From positions 53,558,379 to 53,622,378 of the forward strand of contig NC_052505.1 of the NCBI RefSeq assembly GCF_014356525.2: 64,000 nt of DNA. The letters are read 5' to 3'. Below, piece after piece: positions 37,001-49,648 of the stretch (within the stretch, counting starts at the first letter, position 1; every line of letters starts with the position of its first letter). The position numbers and the translations under genes were made by a program. Below the pieces are notes generated by a model. That model saw only the letters and a list, made by a program, of their open reading frames with translations. It searched no databases and was not told the DNA's origin. The stretch is from Nilaparvata lugens (lineage: Eukaryota; Arthropoda; Insecta; Hemiptera; Delphacidae).

Positions 37001-40000
37001 AAGATGATCAGTGCATCTCACATGATAAATGAAAAACTATTGACCTACACGATAAACTTTCCACACATCAGCCCTACAAGAAGCCTGCTATGATAATTGG
37101 TGGAATCCATAATATGTCCAATTCGTAGAGAGATTATTGATCTATGACAATCTCATAGAAGGATTCAAGAGATACGAATCAATTCATTACAAGAGATTAA
37201 GATTGTGAATATTGTGAAAATCACTCACTCGGATATAGATGAGACACTGCTCTCACGTTTCATTCCAATACAAGTGGCACTGTAAAAGCCTCACCTGGAA
37301 CAAATGAAAGATATTATTCAGAGTGGATTGGAGCATGATAGTAATTCACGTTGAACATTTCATACAAACATCATTGTTTATTCCTATAGTGAGAATGAAC
37401 GGAAACTGTTCCACATTTGTCCAGTGAGAACTCTTATATTAATAATATTTCTTGTATAACATCAAATATCTTCACTCAATCAATACAAAGTTTGGAGTGA
37501 ATCTCACTGTGGGTAATAAATTTTATACTGCCCGGCAGAGAATGATTGAGTATGGATAAAACCTATCATACATATTCTTGAAATTACAAATACTTCTCCC
37601 ATTATTCATGAAGAAACTAGTTATTTGCAAACAATATTCACTAATTTGCGTCCCACTCACATTGTAAGCTCGAAATAAATCTGAGATGCCAATCAATAAG
37701 AACAAGTCTCCGTCTTATTCATCAGAATTACTTATAATATACAGTATGATTGACTTGATTATTATCATATTTTGAGTCAAACCAAGCTAGTTTATCAAAT
37801 TATCCCTATCTACACCGAACTGGCACTGTCCAAACAACTATTTAACACGAAATACTAACACTTCATTTTATCTTGAAAGACCAAAAGTGGATTCTACTTC
37901 GAAAGAAGCAAGTTCTCGTACTGAACTGACAGGATTCCTCATGAGTAATATCAATTCTTCTCATTCAACCAAGGCTGCAAGTTCACAGTGAAACTCATCA
38001 TAGCCTATTTGAATACGTACTTCAACATCTTCCGCAAATCCCATTGAAACTGTTAACACACCATCCATCAGTGCTACGCTGCTGCAAAAAACCACGTCTG
38101 TCTCCAAGAGTAAAGATTTTAATCTCGCGCCTACAACGAAACACACAAACACACACTCACCGACATTACCATTCCGCAGTGGAGCAATTCTGGTCTAATG
38201 GCCGTGTTTGGAACACTCACTCTGTATATAGTGCACCCTGTATAAAGAAGCCAGTAGTTGGTGGAGCCATTCAGCGAGCTTAGTGCTGTTGGCAGCGTAT
38301 AAATGGCCGAAACGTGTCTTATGTGTGTCGGATCGCTTGGGCCAAGTAGCACTTGCCAAGGCTGTAGTTCACTGAGCTCACGCTAGGAGCGCTAGTTGAT
38401 TCGAAGGAACCATCATTTTCCTCACTCTACTCATTCATTCAAATCTATTAATTGTAGATCTTATTTGTCCTCTAACTTCTATCCTTCAACTTCCTCTTAC
38501 CTCGATCTGTTAAGTCTACATTTGGGAGACGAATAGTGAACGGTTCGCCTGTTCAGGTCTCACTAACATTCCAATGATTGATCCATGAACCTACTTGCAT
38601 CTTCATTCGTCTACCAGCAGAGAGTTCTTCATTCTAGATTCACCTACAGTCTTTCTGAAGCTTCTAAACCCTGAATCACTTGCCGATCAATTGCTGACAG
38701 GTATATTAACAGCTGACAGGCTACAATTAGCTGACAGGTATACAGGTTTTTATACAAGGATAAAAATTTGAGGCTTTCAATAAGTAGTTCTTGATACAAT
38801 GAAGAATATTAGAAGCTGTGTCCTTGACAAATTATAGGGTATGAGAATCAGAACTATGAACTGCCTGCCTATCTATTCCAATTCATCAACTCTTGTCAGA
38901 GCTGACGAGACGGCAGCATTGTAATCTCTTGATCTGGTTTCTCTGTGTCGCCTGGGTGGGGGTGAAGTTTACTCAGCCACCCTTATCAAAAAGGGGGAAT
39001 CGGAAATACGAGCGAAGGGCTGATGGTGGTGGAGAGGGGGAGACTTTCTGGTCGCCGACCGAACTGACCTCAACCCCAAGTTTGGATGTCGGCCAATCTC
39101 CCCTTTCCATCCTTGTACCCTGAATTTCCCTTCCTAGTGGTTCCTGAAAACCATTGCTGGTCTGTTGGAGTTGAGCTCAGTTTCTGACAACCGCTGACTG
39201 AGAAGATGTCGATAGATTGGTGGCGTGAGGGGAGATGAATGAATTCTAACTTTGAATGCAGGCTTCTTCTTTCTTTCGCAACAAAGTTTATCAAGTTATT
39301 TTTCAATCAAAAAATATTGTTTATGTTATAAATTAAATTGAAAAAAAGGTATCTTCCAAATTACTTTGATATCCATACATGTTTACCCCATTCTCTAGAG
39401 CAAGATCGAAATAATTCAGTTGGCTTATCTATAATTTTGTCTATATTGACCTCCGAGAGATAAGCATGATTTGATAAATTGAGAATTGATAACAGCACAG
39501 ATTGACGGAGGTAGGATAAATCATTGCAAGATAAGATAATATAATAATAGGATGAATTAGCAAAAGAGTTTTGAAGATTGCAGTGTTGGTTATAAAGTTC
39601 AATTAAGTATACGTGGAAAGAGTCATACCGTGAAAAGTAAACTCTAGTAGAAAAAGAGAAACCCAAGCAAAAATAAGGGAGACAGTGACAGATAATGAGA
39701 GGGGTCACAAAGCAACAAAAAAATTGATATGGACAATAAACAGTTGAAGAAAATGGAATTTTAATCTTTGAATAGACAAACAGTAACAGAGGGAGTGAAC
39801 AATTTGAATCAGAGAAAATTTACAATAATCGCTACCTATGCACGGAAATCCCAACTTCCTGTTGATCAGAGCGCATTGGTCTGTGTAAAGCCGTACAATC
39901 CCTCAACCATGTCAATCTCCCCTAGCCAACCACATCCCCCTCGCAGCAATAAATGAGTTCAGCAAACCGAGCCAAAACTAACGAACAATTCAAACTCTGC

Positions 40001-41010
40001 GACCAGCTACGGTCAACATATTAATTACCTTGTCATGCATGCATAACTGCTCTAATACGCACATAACCCACCCACACCAACAATAACTCATCTGTAATGA
40101 TTTAGTAGCAGAGGAAGAAATCCAAGGGACCCGGGAGGTGGAAAAATGAAGAGAGGGCGAGAGAAAGAAGGAGAGAGAATGAGGTGTGAATTTGGGTGGT
40201 GGTTGTTATGAGGGTGCAAAGAGTGGTGGGGAGAAATGAATAGAGAGGCTATTAGAGGAGAAAGAAGAGAAGGAGGATGCGGAAGTGGAAAATAGAATTC
40301 ATGGCAAGCAAATCCTAGGTGAATGAATTCCATCCACACAGGGATTCTTCGTGTAAACGCTTCCATTCAATTACACAGAAAACTAATTCTGTCTGTTGAG
40401 CGGTCTCTGTGTGAACGCCTTCGTCCAATTATACAGAAAAATAATTTTGACCGCGCGGCGCGACGGCTACAGTCGTCGTTTTTGACACACCGCATGATTA
40501 ATGCTGTTGTTGTTGGTTGGCGACATATTTTCTCTGTGTTTTTGGACAGAGCGAGCGAATAAATTTGTAGCCGAGCGGCAATTTTAGGGAGAAATTTACA
40601 GCTAGAAGATCAGCTGTTGTGTGTTTCCTGATATCTCTATTATGCTTTCATTGTTTGTCGTTCTGTGAGGCAGTTTGTATACAAGGTTTTATTTCTGTAA
40701 GTGGAACGAGAAAGAGAGCGAGAAATTATATTGAAGTTCATTGATTAGTCCTCAGTAGTAGTTCACCTGTGCAATAGAATTTCCACTTATAAGTAACAAG
40801 AAGAACCTCATGATAGAAAACGCAGAAATAGATTTTCATGAAATTCGACAGATATTCCTTTTTGAAATTCGCGTCGACGTATACATAAGGTTTTTTTGAA
40901 ATTTTGCATTTCAAGGATGATACAAAAGGAAAAGAAGTCTCCTTTAAACGCCAATATTGCAGTAAAAATCAGACTTCAGAATATTATTCATCATAAATCA
41001 GCTGTCCAGT
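37001..41010. other. Mostly unannotated DNA with small repeats
   Basis: No gene is supportable. CAGCTGACAGG-type words recur at about 38692-38745. A purine-rich + strand tract spans about 40095-40290. A 58-bp tandem duplication begins at 40351 and 40409 (GTGTRAACGC start). It is followed by a GC-rich palindromic word CCGCGCGG near 40452. These suggest a small unidentified transposon near 40.3-40.6 kb. Confidence 0.3.
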
Positions 41011-41158
41011 GAACTATAATACTACCCGTTCAATAACATTGAACATCTTGAAAATGTATCTTTCCATCAACGTTAGTAGACAGTTGACTATAATACTACC
41101 CATTCAAAAACATCGAACATCTTGAAAATGTATCTTTCTATAAACCAACGGTTGAGTT
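41011..41158. repeat. Two-unit tandem repeat, period 74 bp
   Basis: ACTATAATACTACCC begins both units (41013 and 41087), and GAACATCTTGAAAATGTATC recurs at the same spacing. Few mismatches separate the units. Confidence 0.8.
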
Positions 41159-41178
41159 CAATTCCATCGGGGTTTTTT

Positions 41179-41324
41179 ACTTTCCTTGCCCTATTACCAT
41201 AGGTAAGGAAAGTATTGCTTTCCAAAAAAATTAAAGGTACCCTAATTTCATGTTTTCTATACGTTTCAAGGTCCCCTGAGTCCAAAACATGATTTTTGGG
41301 TGTTGGTGTGTGTGTGTGTGTGTG

Positions 41325-41387
<63 letters not shown>

Positions 41388-42112
41388 TGTCTGTGAACAC
41401 GATAACTCCATTCCTAATTAACCGATTGACTTGAAATTTCAAACTCAAGGTCCTTATACCATGAGGATCCGACAACAAGAAACTCAATAAAATTCAATTC
41501 AAAATGGCGGAAAAAATGGCGGATAATGGCTAAAAAAAACATGTTTTTCACGGTTTTCTCGAAAACGGATCTAACGATTTTCTTCAAATCTATATCCTAG
41601 ATAGCTATTTATAAGCCCTATCAACTGACATGAGTCTCATTTCTGGGAAAATTGCAGGAGGTCCGTAATATTCCTGAGAAGAATGAATTTTGTTAAATTC
41701 CTATCACGATTTTCTCAAAAATGACTCGACCGATTTTTTTCAAATTCATACCCTGTATAGTTGTTTATCAGCTCTTTTAACTGGCATGAGTCTTCTCCCT
41801 GGGAAACTAACGTGGGGTCCACCCCAGCCCTGAGAAATTTACTTTGTAACCTCTTTCTCGTGCGTGAGGTAGGTAGGTAGAGCAGTTTATTCAAAAGAAC
41901 ACATGTCGATATTTTATTTGTAGAACAGCTGTTTTGACGACTTTTAAAAAATCCTCAAATCTCATCATTTAAACGAAGGATAATGTACTCTGAAAACAAT
42001 AACAATAGTATAATCATAGTTTTAATTATTTAGCCGCCAATCGGCATAGTGTTATTCCCCTAAATTATCCTCGTTTAAGAATGAGGCTTTTAGATAAATG
42101 AGCAAGGAAAGT
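41179..42112. mobile_element. Candidate non-autonomous element of 934 bp with 11-bp inverted ends
   Basis: ACTTTCCTTGC at 41179-41189 is matched exactly by its reverse complement at 42102-42112. Inside are a second nearby inverted copy (GGTAAGGAAAGT near 41202), a (GT)n array (about 41305-41392) and two diverged units starting with CACGRTTTTCTC at 41549 and 41705 (period 156). It has no coding capacity and no target duplication that I could identify. From memory it resembles an abundant repeat of delphacid planthoppers. That memory could not be checked here. Confidence 0.5.
41305..41392. repeat. (GT)n microsatellite
   Basis: It is about 85 bases of GT dinucleotides with a single interruption near 41325. 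The His/Thr-rich open frames on the minus strand across it are artefacts. Confidence 0.95.
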
Positions 42113-43206
42113 TGTGTGAGTGTACCACACCAGATTTTTTTCTGTTCAGTAAAAAACCTGATCACAGATGAACCACAGAATGGAAAGTAGGCTAGTATCT
42201 TGACGCCATAATCCGCCATCTTGAAAGGAAGTGTAGCATTGTAATACAGCAGTAGTTTTAATTTCGAACAAGATGATGCAGTCATGTGTTGTGGTCTTGG
42301 TGCACTCAAATCTTGCTTAGATTGTTACCTTCTATTTTGTGTGTATTCTGTGGCTGAACGGTTGCTCATGAGTCATGACTGACAGATGTTTCCCCTGTTG
42401 ATCATATTTTGTAAACAAAACTAGAACTTAACTTATTTCATTGTAATCAATTGAAATGGAAAACCATCAGGTGATTGGAGTTGTCTTAAATGCTTTGTAA
42501 AATATTTGAAATGCTATTGAATTTATGTAATCATGCATTTCTCTGCTCCCAAATAAATTATAATGGAGTCCATTTTTTTTAAACAACCTCGTATTCAGCC
42601 ATGTCTATTTACGTTCTTTTCCATCGGTGGAAAGTACGATTAACTGATCAGTGAACGAACCGGATATGACGTATTTTTTTCTTATCAGTTAGACCAAAGA
42701 CCTTGAAGAGGTATAAACGCACAATGCCTATGCCTTCCCAATGCTAGCTCTCACTTGAAATTAGAGGTTCCATTGAGGTATTTTAGCGCGATATATTATA
42801 TAATATATATATTTTTGTAATATTATAGATCACAAAAATCTTCAAGATTTTTAGTATTTAATAATCATCCTGGTTGTCCCCTCAATGGCCGATTTCAATT
42901 CCAAGTATTGCAGCGCTGCATGTGAGTCTATGCATCGTTCAACGACCAAACATTGGTTCGTTCAGAGCCACGTTCACTCACCGATCTCATCGTTCACTCA
43001 CCGATCAGTAGCTTTGAACTCAACCGTTGTAGACAGTTGCAGCCAGACCTGATAACAGCGCTCACACTCACATCCCGGAACGACACGTCAGGGTACGATA
43101 GGACAGAAAACTCTATGTTTATTCTGGATTTTTTCTAGACATTTTAAATGGATAAATTATTTATTAATTTTTGAGAAAAAATAACAATTGGTCAATGTAA
43201 CTTACT
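42113..43206. other. Unannotated DNA
   Basis: No supportable feature. An AT-only run lies near 42790-42830. Confidence 0.35.
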
Positions 43207-43247
43207 GAGCGCGAGGTCTACTGTTTACAGAACTACTAGTTACTCTA
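43207..43247. repeat. Short dispersed repeat, family 1, copy 2 (core only)
   Basis: GCGCGAGGTCTACTGTTTAC and the following bases match the 3' part of the segments at 14209-14345 and 44665-44780. Only the core of about 40 bases is present here. Confidence 0.45.
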
Positions 43248-43308
43248 ATATTGGCGATGAAGGAGGCTCAAATTTCATGAAAATCTATTACCGCCGTAAA
43301 TGCGCAAC

Positions 43309-43380
43309 ATATAAACATATAAACATATAAACATTCGAACATTTAAACAGTCAAACATATAACCATATGAACATTTGAAC
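43309..43380. repeat. 8-bp minisatellite, nine units of ATATAAAC type
   Basis: Nine consecutive 8-mers without indels fit ATATAAAC. The first three are identical and later ones vary (ATTCGAAC, ATTTAAAC, ATATGAAC). The A at position 1 and C at position 8 never change. Confidence 0.85.
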
Positions 43381-43384
43381 ATAA

Positions 43385-44157
43385 AGAGAAATGCCAAACC
43401 GCCGACTTGAATCTTAGACCTCACTTCGCTCGGTCAATTATTATAAAATAATGCTCTAACCTATCATTTTCAGAAATATTTCACCTGTATAATCAGAATT
43501 TCATGTGATAATCGTTGTAGTCGGTGACCAATTACCAAGGAGACAACATTAGAAGATTCTTCTTCTAATCATTGTAATGCTTATTCTGCTCAATTGAAGA
43601 ATGTGTGATTCTATAATTATGAATGATAATTATTACAGACATCTATCTCGTGCATTATTATAATGTGATAATATTGATAAGACGACGAGAGACGTGAATG
43701 ATAGTGATTGCTTGGACATGTAGCAATTTGAAATGCTAATGGCTACATTGGCCGGCAAGTAGTGTTATAGTTTGATTGATGTCAGATGCTCCCAGTTCTG
43801 ATTTGGTTCGACCGGCCGACAACTCAGATTACTGCTTCCAATTATTCACTCGTCAGCCTCTCACAAACACCCCCCCTCGACATCCCCTTCCCACAAACAA
43901 TCTGCACCCTGATCTATATATCATCTCATTACAGATAACACAGGCTTATCTGAACACTGGATTACCCATGCACTCACGCGTGGACGTACGCAGGAGCATA
44001 CTATCTATAGGATCTATAGATAGATCCTATCATTGATCCATCCGTTTTTAATATTCGTGAGTTGGTGGGTGTATACGAGTGTGTTTTTGATTTTTTCCAA
44101 TTTCTATTAGGTTCAAGGATAAATACTTCTAAATTTTTCTCGAGTTTTCAATAGCTG
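43385..44157. other. Unannotated DNA
   Basis: No supportable feature apart from a small CTATAGATAG-type palindrome near 44000-44030. Confidence 0.35.
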
Positions 44158-44370
44158 ACTATATAGCACTAGTGACGCCTGGGTTTGAAGAGCTCGCTCA
44201 ATGACTGTTCTATTTTAATCTTTGGAACCCGCAACTTTTAACTATACAAAGTTGGTGAAAATTATGGAAACAGCTGAGTACTTCTTTCACAAGAATTATT
44301 TGACAGTAGGTTTCATTGAGGATCCTATTTGAAATGAAAAATTACTCTGTCGCTCCATCTTTGTCACTGA
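44158..44370. repeat. Short dispersed repeat, family 2, copy 1
   Basis: ACTATATAGCAC, GAGCTCGCTC, TATGGAAACAGCT and GACAGTAGGTTTCATT recur in the same order at 56932-57260 with mismatches. It is non-coding and its class is unknown. Confidence 0.5.
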
Positions 44371-44664
44371 CATGAGTTCTAATTTTTTCTAAAGTTATTT
44401 TAGACAGAATATGACTTTAGTTTTCAGTGAGTCCAAAGTGAGTACTCGCTAACGATCGTTCAATAATTATTGATTAATTAATCTACATCATACTCAATGT
44501 AACATGGTATTTTCTCTCGACCTTTCTCTGCTCTCAACTCGAGCTGACCATTTTAACGGTGAATCTTGCAGTGAATTAGTTTTTGGTTATTTCCAATTAT
44601 TCTAGTTGTTTACAACAGATGATTAGCATTATCGATACGTCAACCCAATCAGCCATTGGCCGTC

Positions 44665-44780
44665 ACCGATATGTCGCCGACACGTTACGAAAGGACAGAG
44701 TTTACTATGATGGACAGAATTAGATGAGGCTGTGGTTTATAACCATGCAAGATCTACTGTTCACAGAATCACTAGTTATA
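44665..44780. repeat. Short dispersed repeat, family 1, copy 3
   Basis: It matches 14209-14345 over its length: GACAC..., TGGACAGAATTAGATGAG, GTCTGTGG-like text and AGATCTACTGTTCACAGAA. It is non-coding. Confidence 0.5.
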
Positions 44781-46660
44781 CACTAAACGTACTTTACCAG
44801 TATTTGATAATGTCTTCTGTAGTAATCATCTCATCTACGAAATTATTTGATCTTTGTACTAACATTTCCATCTTGATTTGTATAACAACTTATTTTCTCA
44901 TGGTGAGCATATGAATTTCTCCAGGTTTGAGGTTGGATTAGCATAATCTTCAAAGCAGTGAGCATTCAAAGTCAAGATTGGACTACCATAATCTTTTTGA
45001 AAATCAGTTGTCCTATATGATGCGTGTGTGTTGAGAATCAAAACCAATGTTCTAAGAGTATGTGATATTTCACTTTTTATTCCCAGAGAATCATTGGGAT
45101 AGTTTCATGAGTATGAAGTTTCTAAAGCATTTCATAACAAGAAATCAACTTCGATAATACGTTCACCAACCAGCAAGCTGAAACTCATATATAACTTGGT
45201 AGTTTTGAACAAGGCGCTGATCTTTCACTTCCAAAAGACTAAAGTTCTCTATTGTCTTCGAATCTATCATTAATATAAATTTGCAGTCAGTTGAGCAATC
45301 TATGACAAAAGTAAAGATTAATTCGCAGTTTGTTGAAGGTAGGTGTGGTTTGATAATGTCGAAAATTTGATTTGATCTATTAACCTCAATGGTAAACCTC
45401 ACATTCCATTGCAGAGTATTCATCACACACATGAGAAATCACCCATTTGAAACACAATAATAATTGTAAATTTCAGAGTGAAGTAGCATTCAACATGGAA
45501 AACTTTCTAAAGATTTTTAATCACTTCGTTCACAAAACAAGCTTTTCAAAGGAGATGGAAAGTATTCCTTTCCATGACTATCTTACTATCTCTTGATCCT
45601 AACAAACTCTTTTCAACCTGACAGGGGCTTACATTAAGTTCATAAATCGACGGAAGATCGAACCATTGTGCAAATACTCCCATTGTGATCAAGTTCGTTG
45701 ACACAAACTTTTGGAGAGCAAGAGAAAAGTAGAGTTCTCCCAGAAGTACGTCTTTTGGTAAAAAGAACCAAGATAGTATTTTATCGAGTATCAAGTCAAC
45801 GAGCCAAGCTGAAATTCTCCTGACAATACTGACATTTTCCAACAAAGTAGTTTCCCTATAATAATCTTCGAACATGTGATATTTCCTGTGTCACTATCTC
45901 ACAAAATGCTATAAAATATTGAGAAGTTCTACTAGCAACTTACACCTCATGAATATTCACGAGTCATACCTCTCACTGCATCACTGCATTTATACATAAT
46001 GTAATTGCCAAGACTTACTAAATATTTAGAGTGAGGCTACTTCTCATTCAATTCTTATGTATTATAAGCATTGGTTGAACGATTTGTTGAGTTTATTGAC
46101 AAGTTGATTTATAAGGGAAGTATTTTGTGAACATGATATTATACTATACAGCTCAAAAATTTCATTGTACAACATGAGAATAGTTAAAAATGTACATAGT
46201 TGATGGGAACGATTATAAAATTGCTGGGAGATCTTAAAAACAGTTCAAAAATTCTTCTTTCAAGGAATAAAATTGCTTTACCAGTATGCGGGTAGACGCA
46301 TGAGGGTAGAATCCAGACGTGTATTGCTTTCTATGAAGATTTTATTTACCTTATCGTAGCCAAGTGTCAACTGTATTCTATATTTTCATTTTATTTGTTC
46401 GTTTTGTTTCTTCTCAATCTTATTCTGACAAATCTTTTAGGAGGCTGTATATTTGTGTGTATGTGTTCTCATTGAATTATTGACTTCGGCGACTGAGTCA
46501 TCTTCTTCATCTGGTTAATTGTAGTGGTGCTGTTGCTGATGTATAGTTTATTATATATAATATACTGTATATACTATGAATATCAAGGAATATGAATGTA
46601 CATATATACTGTTTATACTATTTATATCAAGGAATAAAAAAACCAACTACTCTTTATTAA
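44781..46660. other. Unannotated DNA with two unrecognised minus-strand frames
   Basis: Frames at 45163-45432 and 45546-45875 (minus) have fairly protein-like composition but no recognisable domain. They lie in different phases without a convincing splice pair between them. I cannot call them genes. Confidence 0.25.
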
Positions 46661-46744
46661 AAAAATTGTTCACTCATGACTTACTCATTATCAAGGCTTG
46701 ATGATGACATAAATGTCGAAACATGTCATAAGTAAACAATTTTT
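46661..46744. repeat. Imperfect 20-bp inverted repeat around a GATGA...GAAAC core
   Basis: 46661-46680 pairs with 46725-46744 at 18 of 20 positions. In the loop a second stem, GACAT/ATGTC, sits between TTGATGAT and GAAAC. The layout is reminiscent of the structured ends of some retroelements. CTGATGA...GAAA is the hammerhead ribozyme core, but here the C is replaced by T, one base is extra, and a third stem is missing. Confidence 0.55.
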
Positions 46745-49516
46745 CAAATAAAGGTGCTTAGAATTCTATTTCTTGGAATTCAAGAGTAGCCCTAGCAAAA
46801 AGGTCATACTGAATTATACTATACTATTTATCTTGCTTCTCATATGTCGGGCTGTTCCTATGTGTTATAGGATTCAGAGTTCGTGCTCTATGCTTGTTTG
46901 ACCTAGCCCCAGCCCGACTTGATGTCATTGACATCGGTAAATTTAAATACTACTGTACGTAAAAAATACGGATCAATCAAGGTTCCATCTAATCAATGTT
47001 TAACATATTATTGAAAAACCCATAACAGAACGAGTAGAAGCAATTAATTAATTGTTGTTGAATGATATATATTTTATCATGGACGTCAATTATTGTAGAT
47101 GATGTAATTTGATCACGGTTGAATTCGAACAGTACGAACAAATGACGGTTAAATCACAGTATGTACGAGAACCAGGAGAAACTACTTTTAACTACTATTA
47201 TACAACAGCGAAGCAATAACCAACCAACGCTACGATGTCGTGACTCGCCAAACCTCACCTTTGAAGCGGTTAAGGTGTCAAATGAATATTGTTGATTAAC
47301 GTTGGTTAACTAAGTTAAATAATTAACTCTCACCTCAAGTCAACATTAATGATGGTTCAACAGTTATTCAACGTTGGAAATACAACGTTTCTTCATCCAT
47401 GTTAGTTACCAATTCATCACAAACAACTTTTCTCCCTCATCCTCCACTTCCTCCCTTCCTTCTTCTTCTTCCTTTGCTTCTTCTCCATCACCGTGTTCGT
47501 GATGATCTAATTTGGCCAGTAATGAAATAAACGGACATGAAAGGGAACATTCAGCAGCTATCAACAAACTGAATTCGTGAATGCTAGCTGGCTTCCAAGT
47601 TTGATTGTTGCCTGCCTGTTAACTATCAAGTTTTCTCCACGGTAGCAGTTATGATAAAGCTATCAAGCCACGTCATTCAAATGCAGACGTTTGGACTAAA
47701 ACTACGCTTCAGCTATCACTGAAAACGCATAACGAAAGGCATATTTGTATAGGTAGATGGGGAGAAGAAACAGGAAAACTGAGTAAAATGGGAGACGGAG
47801 GAGGAAACGGATAAGAGGGAAGGATCAAAAGGGGTAAAAAAGAAGAAGAAGAAGACGAAGATCCAATCATTGATATACTAAATCATGATTCCATTCCTCA
47901 ATTATATTACGTTCCAAATTATTGGATGTTCGCTAAAAGAACACGAGTATTTATGATACTACTCTACAGGACTGAATAATGGAGAAGAGAAGGTGGTTGG
48001 AGAGTTAGTAGTCGAATAAGAGGGACGAAATATAAAGAATAATACGAAAAGTAGATAACAGAAAACTGACCATCTCTCACTATAGAAAAAACATTTCTAC
48101 ATAAAGCTTCAATAAAACTGTTTTATTCTACTGTTACGTACTGGCCTATTCTCTTAGGAACAAATTTAGAATAATTGGAATGATATCGGTTCTATTTTAT
48201 TTTGAATAATATAAGTTTTAAATTGGAAGGGTCATTATTGTATTAACATTCCAAATAGCTTGATGAATCAATTTTCTTAACAGTTAAATATCATAGGCCT
48301 GACACATGACATGATGTAATGGTTGGAATAGGATGGAAAATTTGGCAATATCACAGAGAAGTTCTATTGACTAATAATATTGCTGATGTTTTTATAGAGA
48401 AATATTCCGTGACAGTACTACTTATAGACCATGTGTGTATTTTCTTGATTATGATAGAGACTTCCTACATATGGCTGAAACTGGATTAATATGACTCTGG
48501 GAAAAAAATTCCCAAATAAGTTGAATATCAGGTTTATGAGGTCTTCAAGTATCAGACAGAAAAAAATGTCCCCCATACTTCTTCTGTGATCCACTATTTG
48601 ATTCATTTATCAATAGATATAAATCAAAATGATACGTTGATCAATTATTGAAGTGTTTTGTAGTCGATTAAAATGTCAAAAACATGTAGAAAAAAAGAAT
48701 GTTGAAAGAGAATCGATATTTCATCCTCACAGTTAAAGGAAGAATGACCTTCAATATTTTTCATGCCCATCTTTCCTTATGAAGATACCGATGAATGTAC
48801 TACAAAAAAATCTCTATGGCTGAGTTATTTTTATAGTTCAACACAATAGATGGAGCTATAATTCTATTTTTCTGTAGTCTCTGTTTGGAAAATCCGATGC
48901 TTTACTAAAGCCACTCTTTTGAAGAAAACGATAAGTCCTATCTGACAGAAATTGAGCTCGAACAAGGTTGGTAAAATAGACCGCTTTCATCACTGACAAC
49001 ATGTGAGCTTGGTCAACTCACCCCTCCATTCCTCCAACCAACTAGATCACTTGACAGGTGTACCCCCTCACCGTACCCCACCAAACAAACCGATTTGAAA
49101 CCCTCAAACCACTCCCTCCAAACCACATCTAACAGTGGAGCCTACCATCTATTGTGATATTCACTTTGAAATGTCAGCATGCATTGATCGGAAAGCATTG
49201 AGGTTATTCATAGAGGTTGCTGTCAGTATTGGGTGAATCTGACTACGACATCACGGAACGTTGGAGCCATCACGAACTCACGAGTCGCTCACAGTTACGA
49301 TTCACATTATTTCGTCTGCAAGCTGTTTATAAATACACCTCAAGTTCAGCTTGTCAACACTCGCTTCCTATTGAGCATCTTCTTCCTCCTTTTGTAGTTT
49401 TCTTCTTCCAGACTTCTAGAATTATCAGTACGATTATCTGTACAGTTACCTGGTGAATATTATCTTTGTCGTTCACTCCGTAACGTATGCTTTCTGACAC
49501 TACTCCCAATCCTTTA
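46745..49516. other. Unannotated DNA
   Basis: No supportable gene. There is a short CTTCTT-rich stretch near 47430-47490 and a GAAGAA stretch near 47840-47865. Confidence 0.35.
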
Positions 49517-49648
49517 TTTTCGATAATCCAGGTTCACTTCTCTATTTTTTATTCTCCATTAACCAACCTCAGATCTCAATAATTTTCGATAATCCATGTT
49601 CACCTCTCTACTCTTTATTTTCCATTATTCACACTCAAGTCTCAATAT
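49517..49648. repeat. Two-unit tandem repeat, period 66 bp
   Basis: TTTTCGATAATCCA starts both units (49517 and 49583). TTCACYTCTCTA and CTCAATA follow at equal spacing with few mismatches. Confidence 0.8.

Noticed and set aside
41088..41487. His/Thr-rich minus-strand open frames
   Set aside because: They translate the (GT)n microsatellite; there is no non-repetitive coding sequence of family character on either side.
45163..45875. Two minus-strand frames considered as exons of one gene
   Set aside because: They are in different phases, no convincing acceptor precedes the second, a stop lies just upstream of its ATG, and no domain is recognisable.
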